8,744 nt of DNA from assembly GCA_039930945.1 (NCBI GenBank), contig JBDTSW010000091.1:1-8744 (forward strand). Direction: 5' to 3'. The notes beneath the pieces are model-generated. The model ran no database searches and was not told the DNA's origin. It saw only the letters and a list, made by a program, of their open reading frames with translations. This DNA is from JBDTSW01 sp039930945. GTDB lineage: Bacteria; Actinomycetota; Thermoleophilia; Solirubrobacterales; 70-9. Positions 1-6,898 of this stretch are shown piece after piece. A program made the translations under genes and the position numbers. Each line of letters opens with the position of its first letter. Positions within the stretch are counted from its first letter, which is position 1.

Positions 1-98
1 TCAACGTCACCCGCGAGCGCATCCGCCAGATCGAGAACCAGTCGCTGAAGAAGCTCCAGTCCCTCGCCGAGGCCCAGAAGCTGCGCGAAGTCGCTTAG
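1..98 (+). CDS. rpoD: Primary sigma-70 factor, C-terminal end (partial)
   Basis: This is the 3' end of a gene that starts before the window. The frame begins at base 3 and ends at a TAG at 96-98. The visible 31 residues contain NVTRERIRQIE followed by NQSLKKLQSLAEAQKLREVA, which is the recognition helix of region 4.2 and the extreme C-terminus of a group 1 sigma factor. In this family the helix contacts the -35 promoter element as part of RNA polymerase holoenzyme. The short tail directly after region 4.2, with nothing further, fits RpoD/SigA rather than an ECF sigma factor. A SigB/HrdB-type group 2 paralogue cannot be excluded from so little sequence. Confidence 0.88.
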   Translation, partial: NVTRERIRQIENQSLKKLQSLAEAQKLREVA

Positions 99-107
99 GG
101 CCCGAGG

Positions 108-146
108 GCGTCGGCGGACGCTGCTGCGGGCTCACGAGATCAGCCC
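108..146 (+). terminator. Possible weak terminator hairpins after the sigma factor
   Basis: Two small stem-loops lie 10-50 bases after the sigma-factor stop: GCGTC/GACGC (108-112 with 117-121, loop GGCG) and GGGCT/AGCCC (128-132 with 142-146, 9-base loop). Only TTCC follows the second stem, so the U-tract of a classic intrinsic terminator is missing. High-GC actinomycetes often use such U-poor hairpins, but short stems also arise by chance at this GC content. Whether the GGDEF gene is separately transcribed is therefore unclear. Confidence 0.22.
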
Positions 147-169
147 TTCCGGCCGATCAATGCTGGGAG

Positions 170-1318
170 ATGACCGAATCCGGCTCCTGGCTGTGCCCAA
201 CCGATTTCGACCGGGCGCGAGTGCTCGACAACAACGAGCGCGTGCGGCGCGCCCGCGGCATCACCCTGGGGGTGTTGGGGCTGGCGCTCGTGATCGTGGC
301 GCCCTGGGCCGGATGGTGGCTGCTCGGGGTGTTCGCCGCGGCGCTGCTCAACTTCGTCACCTTCGAGCGCCGCATCGCCCGCTCCGAGCACCCCGAGCGC
401 GTCGTCGCCTTTGCCCTGATCTATACCGAGGTCCTGATCGGCGTCGGCGTCGTCCTCAGCGGGGCGGGGCAGAGCCCGCTGTTGCCGTGGATGGTGGTTC
501 CGTTGGTGCTCTCCGCCGCCCGCTTTCGCCGCGAGGTCATCACCGCCGGGATGGGCTTGGGAGTGCTGCTGATGTTGCTGGCCACGGTCGCCGTCGATCC
601 CGCCAGCGTCTTCGCTGACCCCACTCCGCTGATCGTCGCCGTGGCGCTGGCGGTGGCGGTGGTCGCAGCCGCCGCGGCCATCCAGGCCGCCGAGCTGCAC
701 CACCGAGGGCAGTCGGTCCTCGATCCGCTTACGGGCCTGCTCAACCGCAAGGCGCTGGCGAGCCGCTTCGCCGAGATCGAGGAGCAGGCTGGCCTGCTGG
801 GGGCCCCGGTCTGCATGATCGCGCTCGACCTCGACACCTTCAAGCGCGTCAACGACGAGCACGGCCACGAGCGGGGGGACGCGGTGCTTCGCGACTCCGC
901 CTACGAGATGCGCAAGAGCCTGCGCGACTTCGAGCTCCTCTACCGCTACGGGGGCGACGAGTTCCTGGCGCTGCTCCCGGGCGCGGACCTGGTCGTCGGC
1001 CGCGACGTCGGCGAGCGCCTGCGAGCCGCGGTCGAGAGCTCCCGGCCGGGTGGCCTCGAGCCGACCGTGTCAGTTGGCGTCGCCGTGGCCGAGGGCGATG
1101 CGGTGACCTTCGAGAGCATGTTCGCCGCCGCCGACGCGGCGCTGTATGAGGCCAAGCGCGCCGGGCGTAACCGCGTCGTCGTCGCCGCCGACCTCGCCGC
1201 CGCCGACCCGGCAAGGGGCGAGGTCGCCGCGCAGACCAGGACGGGGCAGACGATGGTCGACGTCGAGAGGGCCCCGGTTGTCCGCGTGCCTAAAGGGCCG
1301 GCCCGTCGCGTCCGATAA
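170..1318 (+). CDS. Membrane-anchored GGDEF diguanylate cyclase
   Basis: The 382-residue protein should make cyclic di-GMP from two GTP at the inner face of the cytoplasmic membrane. Residues about 31-172 form five or six hydrophobic membrane segments with no recognisable MASE or sensor family. The GGDEF domain spans about 181-342: it opens with DPLTGLLNRKA (185-195), has the metal-site segment ALDLDTFKRVND (218-229) and an intact YGGDEF (260-265), and ends with TVSVGVAVAEG and a YEAKRAGRN helix. The inhibitory I-site normally reads RxxD five residues before GGDEF; here it is R252-D-F-E255, a conservative change. There is no EAL or HD-GYP domain. The start is weakly supported: a GGGAG abuts the ATG directly, too close to work as a ribosome-binding site, and an in-frame GTG lies at 221. 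pilT follows after 8 bases, so the two are probably cotranscribed. Confidence 0.9.
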   Translation: MTESGSWLCPTDFDRARVLDNNERVRRARGITLGVLGLALVIVAPWAGWWLLGVFAAALLNFVTFERRIARSEHPERVVAFALIYTEVLIGVGVVLSGAGQSPLLPWMVVPLVLSAARFRREVITAGMGLGVLLMLLATVAVDPASVFADPTPLIVAVALAVAVVAAAAAIQAAELHHRGQSVLDPLTGLLNRKALASRFAEIEEQAGLLGAPVCMIALDLDTFKRVNDEHGHERGDAVLRDSAYEMRKSLRDFELLYRYGGDEFLALLPGADLVVGRDVGERLRAAVESSRPGGLEPTVSVGVAVAEGDAVTFESMFAAADAALYEAKRAGRNRVVVAADLAAADPARGEVAAQTRTGQTMVDVERAPVVRVPKGPARRVR

Positions 1319-1326
1319 CCAAGACG

Positions 1327-2487
1327 ATGGCTTTCGACATCGATTCAGCGCTGCGCTTCGTCGTGGAACACGAGGGCTCGGACCTGCATGCGAAGGTGCC
1401 GGCGGCGCCGATGGCGCGCATCCACGGTGAGCTGCGCCCGATCGACGGGGCCCAGGCCCTGACCCCCGCCGACACCGAGGCCGCTCTCGACCAGATCATC
1501 TCCGAGCCACGGATCCGCGAGGAGTTCGACCGCGAGGGGGAGGCCGACTTCTCCTATGCGATCAAGGGACTGAGCCGTTTCCGTGTCAACGCCTTCCGCC
1601 AGCGCGGCTCGATCTCGATCGTCTGTCGCGCGATCCCGTTCCAGATTCGGACCACCGAGGAGCTCGGGCTCCCCGACGTCGTCCGCACGCTGGCCGAGCA
1701 GCCTCGCGGGATCGTCCTGCTGACGGGCACGACCGGCTCGGGCAAGTCGACCACCCTGGCGGCGATGATCAACCACATCAACCGCACCTGGGCGCGGCAC
1801 ATCGTCACCCTCGAGGACCCGATCGAGTACCTGCACAGCGACGAGCGCTCGATCATCAACCAGCGCGAGGTCGGACAGGACACCGAGAGCTTCGCCCGCG
1901 CCATGCGCCGGGTGCTGCGCCAGGACCCGGACGTGATCCTGGTCGGCGAGATGCGCGACGAGGAGACGGTCAAGACCGCGCTCTCGGCGGCGGAGACGGG
2001 GCACCTCGTGCTCTCCACGCTGCACACGCTCGATGCGACCGAGACCGTGAACCGCATCATCGACTTCTTCCCGCCGCATCTGCAGCAGCAGGCGCGGGTG
2101 ATGCTGTCCTCGACCCTGCGTGGCGTCGTCGGCCAGCGCCTGGTCCGGCGTCCCGCCGGAGACGGGCGGGTGGCGATCTGCGAGGTGTTGGTCGTCACCG
2201 GTCGGGTCCGGGACCTGATCCTCAACCCGAACGAGACGGGCCGGATCACCGAGGTGATCTCCGAGGGCGAGTACTACGGGATGCAGACCTTCGACCAAGC
2301 GCTCCTGAGGCAGGTGATGGCCGGCAACATCACCGAGGAGACCGCCTTGGAGGCGGCGACCTCCCCCCATGACTTCACCCTGATGCTGCAGGCGCAGGGA
2401 CAGCGCGCGAGCGGCATCGAGCAGGTGATGCCGGACGGCGACGCGCCCGAGCCCAGCACACCGGCACCCCCCCGCCTCTCGATCTAG
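1327..2487 (+). CDS. pilT: PilT-type type IV pilus retraction ATPase
   Basis: The 386-residue protein is a hexameric secretion-superfamily ATPase that in known systems depolymerises type IV pili at the cytoplasmic base, giving twitching and DNA uptake. The N-terminal domain begins with the PilT-like SDLHAKVPAAPMARIHGEL. The core has Walker A GTTGSGKST (134-142), the Asp box TLEDPIEY (161-168), Walker B DVILVGEMRD (202-211) and the His box GHLVLSTLHT (225-234). AICEVLVVTGRVRDLI (283-298) corresponds to the AIRNLIRE region typical of PilT. Length is close to the usual 340-380; the extra residues are a Pro-rich tail. It lacks the long N-terminal domains and zinc-binding Cys pairs of PilB/GspE, so retraction rather than extension is the likely role. 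No good Shine-Dalgarno precedes the ATG, and translation may rely on coupling to the GGDEF gene. Confidence 0.92.
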   Translation: MAFDIDSALRFVVEHEGSDLHAKVPAAPMARIHGELRPIDGAQALTPADTEAALDQIISEPRIREEFDREGEADFSYAIKGLSRFRVNAFRQRGSISIVCRAIPFQIRTTEELGLPDVVRTLAEQPRGIVLLTGTTGSGKSTTLAAMINHINRTWARHIVTLEDPIEYLHSDERSIINQREVGQDTESFARAMRRVLRQDPDVILVGEMRDEETVKTALSAAETGHLVLSTLHTLDATETVNRIIDFFPPHLQQQARVMLSSTLRGVVGQRLVRRPAGDGRVAICEVLVVTGRVRDLILNPNETGRITEVISEGEYYGMQTFDQALLRQVMAGNITEETALEAATSPHDFTLMLQAQGQRASGIEQVMPDGDAPEPSTPAPPRLSI

Positions 2488-2515
2488 AGGACGGACCGGA
2501 AGCCCGCTTCAGTTG

Positions 2516-2533
2516 GTAAAGCCTTGGCTATAC
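2516..2533. promoter_or_regulatory. Near-palindromic operator over the hxlR-type promoter
   Basis: GTAAAGCC (2516-2523), TT, then GGCTATAC (2526-2533) form an 18-bp inverted repeat with 7 of 8 arm positions matching (the perfect partner would be GTATAGCC). It is one of the few AT-containing stretches around and lies directly upstream of the HxlR-type gene. HxlR/MarR-class winged-helix dimers bind symmetric sites of this kind with GTA...TAC-type ends and commonly repress their own promoter. The right arm overlaps most of the putative -10 box, the expected geometry for repression. Binding is inferred. Confidence 0.5.
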
Positions 2534-2534
2534 T
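2529..2534 (+). promoter_or_regulatory. -10 promoter element (TATACT) of the HxlR-type gene
   Basis: TATACT matches five of six positions of the sigma-70 -10 consensus and stands out in very GC-rich DNA. Transcription would begin near 2540-2542, a few bases before the ATG at 2546, giving a nearly leaderless mRNA. No convincing -35 is seen at the right distance (around 2506-2511). This placement argues against the upstream TTG at 2513 as the translation start, since that codon would not be in the transcript. Confidence 0.5.
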
Positions 2535-2545
2535 CGAACTCGGGT

Positions 2546-2893
2546 ATGGCCTCTGACTCTCCCTGTCCAGTGGGCTCTTGCGCGGAGATCATCTCCGGCA
2601 AGTGGACCCTGCTGGTGATCCGCGACCTGGCCGACGGAAGCCAGCGCTTCTGCGAGCTGGAGCGCTCGTTGCGCGGGATCAGCCCACGCACGCTCTCGCT
2701 GCGCCTGCGGGCGCTCGAAGCCCACGGGATCATTCAGCGCCACACCTATCCGGAGGTGCCGCCGCGGGTCGAGTACGCGCTCACCGACAAGGGCCGGGCG
2801 CTGGTCCCGCTGATCGAGGACATGCGCGCCTACGGCCGCCGCTGGCTGGTCGAGACCCCCCGGCCCTCCAAGCGCACCCCCGCACACGCCTGA
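2546..2893 (+). CDS. HxlR-family winged-helix transcriptional regulator
   Basis: The 115-residue protein is a small dimeric DNA-binding regulator of the HxlR/DUF24 type. It has the family N-terminus CPVGSCAEIISGKWTLLVI (7-25), the recognition-helix region GISPRTLSLRLRALEAHGII (44-63) and the wing PPRVEYALTDKGRAL. Its length is typical. The conserved Cys7, used for thiol-based sensing of quinones or disulfide stress in relatives such as YodB, is present, with further cysteines at 12 and 36; redox sensing is plausible but not shown. The ATG at 2546 is chosen over the in-frame TTG at 2513 because the operator and the TATACT -10 lie between them and because family members start just before the CPV motif. 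It is probably autoregulated. No adjacent oxidoreductase target is visible, and the neighbours look functionally unrelated. Confidence 0.88.
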   Translation: MASDSPCPVGSCAEIISGKWTLLVIRDLADGSQRFCELERSLRGISPRTLSLRLRALEAHGIIQRHTYPEVPPRVEYALTDKGRALVPLIEDMRAYGRRWLVETPRPSKRTPAHA

Positions 2894-3054
2894 GCTAGCG
2901 ACGAAGTCGCGGGTCACCCGCATGAGCCTGCCGGGTAAGGCTTCGCGCTCCAGCCCGCCGCCCCCGGACGCGAAGCGGAGGAGGCGGCGGAGTCATTCCC
3001 TGCAAGCTCGCTTGCACGGCAGGAGCGAACCGAGCGTGGGCGAAGCCACTCGCC
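2894..3054. repeat. Inverted-repeat-rich intergenic segment
   Basis: This 161-bp gap holds several perfect inverted repeats: GCGAC/GTCGC (2898-2902 with 2906-2910); CGGG/CCCG (2910-2913 with 2917-2920); GCTTCGCG/CGCGAAGC (2940-2947 with 2969-2976); CCGCCGCC/GGCGGCGG (2955-2962 with 2983-2990); TGCAAG/CTTGCA with a CTCG loop (3001-3006 with 3011-3016); and GGCTTCGC/GCGAAGCC spanning the region (2939-2946 with 3040-3047). No protein-like frame is evident. It could be a palindromic repeat element (REP-like), the HxlR terminator plus a leader, or a structured RNA. No U-tract follows any stem. High GC makes some of these pairings expected by chance. Confidence 0.4.
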
Positions 3055-4854
3055 ATGCGCGACTTGGTTGTCCGAGAGGCACTGCAGACGATGGCCCGCG
3101 ATGCCGCCAAGCGGTTTCGCGAGCTGGTCCGCTGCGGGAGCGAGCTTCCCTACGACGTCCGCGAGGCCGATAACGGCTCGCCGCTGCCTCAGTACACGCC
3201 GCTGACCGAGCGCTTCGTCCGCGAGAACGCGCCGTTGCTGCGCGAGCTCGACTCCTTCGGCTCCGCCTGCGCTGCGGTCGAGGCATCCGACCTGGCGGCG
3301 CCCTACCTGGCCCAGCTGGGCCAGGAGGTCCCCCCGGACGGGCGCCGGTGCGCCGAGACCGCCGTGGTCATCTTCCTCTGCCGCCTGTGGCACGACAGCA
3401 CCGACTTCTCGCTCGACGACGAGCGCCTCGGCCTCGCGATCGCCGAGCTGCAGATCAACGGCGACGCGACCGAGGGCGAGATCGAGGTGGTGGTGCCGTT
3501 GCGCGGCCTGCGCATGGAGACGCTTCGCGTCGACCTGGCGACAGCGTCGATCGTCCGCGCCGACTCCGTCGACGTGCCCGCCGAGGCCCGCTCGGCTGAG
3601 GCGTCCAGCGGCGCCGGATGGGAGCCGACCTACCTCGCCGTCACCCGCGTCAGCAGGGACGCCGCCAGCGCCGCCGACTCTGACGACGCCGCCGGTCCCG
3701 ACGCCGGCACCCGCGCGGTCGAGGCATTTCGCAGCCTGGTCACGACCCTGAGGCTGTTCAAGGCCGGCGGCGTCGCCCTGGGCCCGCACGCCTGGACCCG
3801 TCTCGGAGGAGGGCGTTGGCGGCGCATCTCGACCGGCGCCGGCCGCCCGCGCCCGGGCGGGTACCGCCTGGCCGCCTCCGAGCTGGCAGAGCTTGCCGTG
3901 TTCTCGCGCGCCATGGCCCATCGCATCGCCCCCCCGGCGATGCCCGATCGCGGTTTCGGGGCGACTCCTCTGGGGCGGTCCGTGTCGCGCTTCGAGGCCG
4001 GCCTGGAGCGAACCGCCGCGCTCGACGCCCTCAACGACTACCTGCTCTCGCTTCGCTTCCTGCTCGAGGGCGGTGGCCCGGCCGACCTCGGCCTCTCGAT
4101 GCGGGTCGCCTCTCTTTGCGCGGACCCCGACGGCCGCGGCGAGGTCAAGGCCGCGATCGACCGGGCGCTCGGGCTCGAGCGCGAGCTGTGGAGCGGCGAG
4201 CCGCCGAGAGGTCTTGGCGAGATGACGCCGGCCGACACGGCCGTCGTGGTCGAGGACCTGGCGCGAGCGATTCTCAAGGATGCGGCCTGCGGGCACCTCG
4301 GCTCCGACCTGCGCGCGACGGCAGACGAGATCCTGCTCGCCGACGGCCTTGCCGTCGGCGAGGGCGGCGAGCGCGGCGAGACCGCCGAGTGGGGCTCGGC
4401 CGGCGAGGTGGAGATCGCGGTCGACGGGGACGAGATCGAGCGCGAGGACGAGATCGTCGAGCACGACGAGGAGGTGGAGGAGGTCGCCGAGGGCCCGCGC
4501 CACGGGGGGCGCGAGCAGCCGGTCGCCGGCCAGAGCGAGCTCTGGTTCGACGGCCTCGACGATGACGACACCAATGACGTGCAGGTGATTCGCCAGCCGG
4601 ACCGAATCAGCGTGCATCGCAACCAGGATCGCGAGGAGGAGAGCGTGTACGCAAGCTCAGAGAGCCAGCCCGCCCAGCCCGAGGACACCGATCAAAGCCC
4701 GGTGCTGAAGCTGCTGGAGCTTCACTCCGCCGAGCGGGAGGCCACTGCCGCCCGCGTCGCCAACCTCTTCCCACGGCCCGAGACGACCGAGTGGAGCGTG
4801 CGCGAGATCAGCTACGACCGCACCCGCCGCGCTCACCTCGTCGATAGCTCCTAG
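3055..4854 (+). CDS. Uncharacterised protein with possible degenerate Apea-like HEPN domain and acidic tail
   Basis: I do not recognise this 599-residue soluble protein as a named family. Residues about 1-110 are mixed helical; about 135-230 are strand-rich and include VVVPLRGLRMETLRVDL. A segment near 240 (LRLFKAGGVALGPHAW), then a helical stretch near 305-425, resembles the layout of Apea-like HEPN proteins: LDALNDYLLSLRFLLEGGG (323-341), LGLSMRVASL (345-354), then R376-ELWSGE where active family members have an R-x4-H-G RNase motif. No His follows R376, so a nuclease is unlikely. Residues 451-479 are strongly acidic, and the C-terminus (548-599) is compact again (SPVLKLLELHSAEREATAAR). There are no membrane segments or signal peptide. 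The start is uncertain: no spaced ribosome-binding site precedes 3055, and an in-frame ATG lies at 3091. It converges with the ArsA-like pair. Confidence 0.8.
   Translation: MRDLVVREALQTMARDAAKRFRELVRCGSELPYDVREADNGSPLPQYTPLTERFVRENAPLLRELDSFGSACAAVEASDLAAPYLAQLGQEVPPDGRRCAETAVVIFLCRLWHDSTDFSLDDERLGLAIAELQINGDATEGEIEVVVPLRGLRMETLRVDLATASIVRADSVDVPAEARSAEASSGAGWEPTYLAVTRVSRDAASAADSDDAAGPDAGTRAVEAFRSLVTTLRLFKAGGVALGPHAWTRLGGGRWRRISTGAGRPRPGGYRLAASELAELAVFSRAMAHRIAPPAMPDRGFGATPLGRSVSRFEAGLERTAALDALNDYLLSLRFLLEGGGPADLGLSMRVASLCADPDGRGEVKAAIDRALGLERELWSGEPPRGLGEMTPADTAVVVEDLARAILKDAACGHLGSDLRATADEILLADGLAVGEGGERGETAEWGSAGEVEIAVDGDEIEREDEIVEHDEEVEEVAEGPRHGGREQPVAGQSELWFDGLDDDDTNDVQVIRQPDRISVHRNQDREEESVYASSESQPAQPEDTDQSPVLKLLELHSAEREATAARVANLFPRPETTEWSVREISYDRTRRAHLVDSS
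4851..4854. other. CTAG shared by two convergent stop codons
   Basis: The plus-strand HEPN-like gene ends at TAG 4852-4854 and the minus-strand ArsA-like gene ends at TAG 4853-4851. The palindrome CTAG therefore supplies both stops and the genes overlap by four bases. There is no space for a terminator between them, so the transcripts must read into each other or end within coding sequence. Confidence 0.9.
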
Positions 4855-5975
4855 CCCCCTGCGCCGGCCGCGAACAGGTAGCGGTTGACCTCCATCAGCC
4901 CGGCGACGTCGTGGACGTCGGTGTCCAGGTAGGGCACCTCGATCACCGCCCGCGTGCCCATCTCGCGGGTCAGGTGGCGGACGTTGTTGCGGTCGCGGGC
5001 GGCGAGAGCGCGGAGCTCCGAGAAGTTGGCCATCACCCGGGCAGCGAGATCGGGGTCGCCGAGCTCGCGCTCGAGTTCGGCCCCCATCGACGCGCTGGGG
5101 GGAACGTCGTCGGTGTGGTGGACGCGGTTGACGATCACGCCGCCGAACGGAAGCCGCGCCTCGACCAGCTTGCGGTGGAAGTAGACGGCCTCGTTGATCG
5201 GCTCCCCCTGCGGCCCGCAGACGACGAGGAAGGTCGAGCGCTCGTCGGCCAGCAGCTCGTTCACCCGCTTGGCGCGCTCCTGGAAGCCGCCGACCATGCT
5301 GCTGAAGGCCTGGAAGAACTCGGACAGGTCCTGAAGCAGGTCGACGCCGGTTATCCGCTTCAGCACCGAGAAGCCCATCGAGGCCCCGCGCCCGAAGATC
5401 TTGGTCGCGAACCCCGTGGGCCGCAGGAACACCTGCAGCGCCCTTCCCTCGATGAACTGGGTGAGGCGCCGCGGAGCCTCGAGGAAGTCGAGCGCGTTGC
5501 GGGTCGGCGGCGTGTCGAGGACGAGCAGGTCATAGCGGTCCTCGGCCCAGATCTCGAACATCTTCTCCATCGCCATGTACTCCTGCGATCCGGCCAGCGC
5601 CGCTGAGAGCTGCTGGTAGATGCGGTTGGAGAGGATCCGGTCCCGGGTCTCGGCGTCGGGGGCGTGACGCCGGACGACCTCGTCGAAGGTCGCCTTCGCG
5701 TCCAGCATCATCGCCCACAGCTCGCCACCGCCCGCCTCGACGCCGGCGTCGGCGAACAGCGCCGGGTCGACCCGGCGCTCGGTGTTGCCGAGCTCCGGCA
5801 GGCCGAGCGAGTCGGCGAGGCGCTTGGCGGGGTCGATGGTGAGCACGGCGACCTTCTTGCCTCGCGCGGCCATTCCGGCCGCGATCGCGGCGGAGGTCGT
5901 CGTCTTGCCGACGCCTCCGGAGCCGGCGCAGATGCAGACCCGCTTGCCCTCAAGCAGCTCGGCGACGCCCGGCAT
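4851..5975 (-). CDS. ArsA/Get3-like ATPase, second subunit (Rv3680-type)
   Basis: The 374-residue protein is a SIMIBI-class ATPase of the ArsA/Get3 family. The P-loop is CAGSGGVGKTTT (16-27): it has the deviant Walker A spacing, but the signature lysine (GKGGVGKT in ArsA/Get3) is a serine, Ser19. VLTIDPAKRLADSLG follows, then Walker B LLVLDTPPTRNALDFLEAP. A helical, fairly hydrophobic insert (LRPTGFATKIFGRGASMGF onward to FSSMVGGFQERAKRVNELL) could be a client-binding or membrane-proximal region. There is no CxxC zinc site as in eukaryotic Get3. It resembles the second member of the actinobacterial Rv3679-Rv3680 pair. The ATG overlaps the TGA of the upstream partner (TGATG) and is preceded by GGTGGGGG, so it is translationally coupled and likely forms a heteromer with it. 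The substrate is unknown. Confidence 0.87.
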   Translation of the reverse strand: MPGVAELLEGKRVCICAGSGGVGKTTTSAAIAAGMAARGKKVAVLTIDPAKRLADSLGLPELGNTERRVDPALFADAGVEAGGGELWAMMLDAKATFDEVVRRHAPDAETRDRILSNRIYQQLSAALAGSQEYMAMEKMFEIWAEDRYDLLVLDTPPTRNALDFLEAPRRLTQFIEGRALQVFLRPTGFATKIFGRGASMGFSVLKRITGVDLLQDLSEFFQAFSSMVGGFQERAKRVNELLADERSTFLVVCGPQGEPINEAVYFHRKLVEARLPFGGVIVNRVHHTDDVPPSASMGAELERELGDPDLAARVMANFSELRALAARDRNNVRHLTREMGTRAVIEVPYLDTDVHDVAGLMEVNRYLFAAGAGG

Positions 5976-6871
5976 CAGACCCCCACCTGCTCCGCCAGCC
6001 AGCGGATCTGCTCGAGCCCCAGCTTGGGCTCGAAGATGAAGGGGAGGATGTTCAGCGGCGCCGAGGTCATCTGCTCGAGGCGCGTGAGCTGCTCGCGCTG
6101 GGTCGCCGCGCGGCGGCTCTGCCCGACAGCGGCCCGGCAGGCGGCGGCGACTGCGCCGTCTCGCTCGGCGGCCAGCGGCTCCAGCCTGGCGACCTCGTCG
6201 CCCGAGAAGCGCTCCGGGTAGAGCCCGTTCATGAAGATGCGGTCGACCGAGGCGCCGACCACCTCGGTCAGCTGCTGCTCGAGGTGGGCCGACTCGTTCA
6301 CCGGCATCTCCTCCGGAAGCGCGACGATCGCGACGCCGGTCTTGCGGTGGTTCGTGATGTAGGCGTCCAGGGTCTCGGCCTGGCTGCGAATCGGCCCGAC
6401 GCGAGCGACCGCGGCAAAGGTCCTCGGCGTTTGCAGGAAGCCGACGCCCTGTCCGGTGGCGGGGGCGTCGAGCACGACCAGGTCGTACTCCTGTGCCCCC
6501 TTTACCCTGCGGTCGGGTTGGGCCAGCTCCCAGACCTTGCCGAAGGTCACCAGCTCCCGCAGGCCGGGAGTGGCCGCGGCCAGGTAGGAGAAGATCCGGG
6601 AGTTGACCAGCAGGTCGCGCATGGCCTTGAGCTTGAGCTGGATCAGCAGGTACTCCTTGATCGACTCGTCCGGGTCGATCGAGATCCCCCAGAGGTTGTC
6701 GGCCATCTCGACCTCGTGGAAGCCGACCTCGGCGCGGTGGAAGACTCGAGAGAACTGCTCCTGCGCGGAGACCTCGCAGAGGATCGTGCGCTTGCCGCGC
6801 GCCGCCGCCGCCAGCGCCAGGGCGAGCGAGACGGTGGACTTGCCGACGCCGCCCTTGCCGGTCACGATCAC
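5975..6871 (-). CDS. ArsA/Get3-like ATPase, first subunit (Rv3679-type)
   Basis: The protein has 298 residues from the GTG at 6871, or 307 if translation begins at CTG 6898. It has a complete deviant Walker A, TGKGGVGKST, at its N-terminus, with the signature Lys. YDLVVLDAPATGQGVGFLQTP is the Walker B/switch region, and ATPGLRELVTFGKVWEL matches the Rv3679-like group. The likely role is nucleotide-driven handling of a protein client or anion, together with the next gene. The start is a puzzle. The codons upstream of GTG read LPDLLDKRL, giving the normal first beta-strand before VIVTGKGG. An in-frame TGA at 6913-6911 leaves no ATG, GTG or TTG there, so CTG 6898 is the only way to include it. 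No clear Shine-Dalgarno precedes either codon. It is divergent from parA. Confidence 0.85.
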   Translation of the reverse strand: MIVTGKGGVGKSTVSLALALAAAARGKRTILCEVSAQEQFSRVFHRAEVGFHEVEMADNLWGISIDPDESIKEYLLIQLKLKAMRDLLVNSRIFSYLAAATPGLRELVTFGKVWELAQPDRRVKGAQEYDLVVLDAPATGQGVGFLQTPRTFAAVARVGPIRSQAETLDAYITNHRKTGVAIVALPEEMPVNESAHLEQQLTEVVGASVDRIFMNGLYPERFSGDEVARLEPLAAERDGAVAAACRAAVGQSRRAATQREQLTRLEQMTSAPLNILPFIFEPKLGLEQIRWLAEQVGV

Positions 6872-6898
6872 GAGTCGTTTGTCGAGGAGATCGGGCAG

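Noticed and set aside
2513..2545. TTG 2513 as start of the HxlR-type gene
   Set aside because: The operator-like palindrome and the -10 box lie downstream of it, and the extra 11 residues do not resemble the family N-terminus.
2914..4617. Long minus-strand open frame (567 codons) opposite the HEPN-like gene
   Set aside because: The translation is a low-complexity Arg/Gly/Ala/Leu product typical of the antisense of a high-GC gene. The plus strand has the sensible composition, domain pattern and third-position GC bias.
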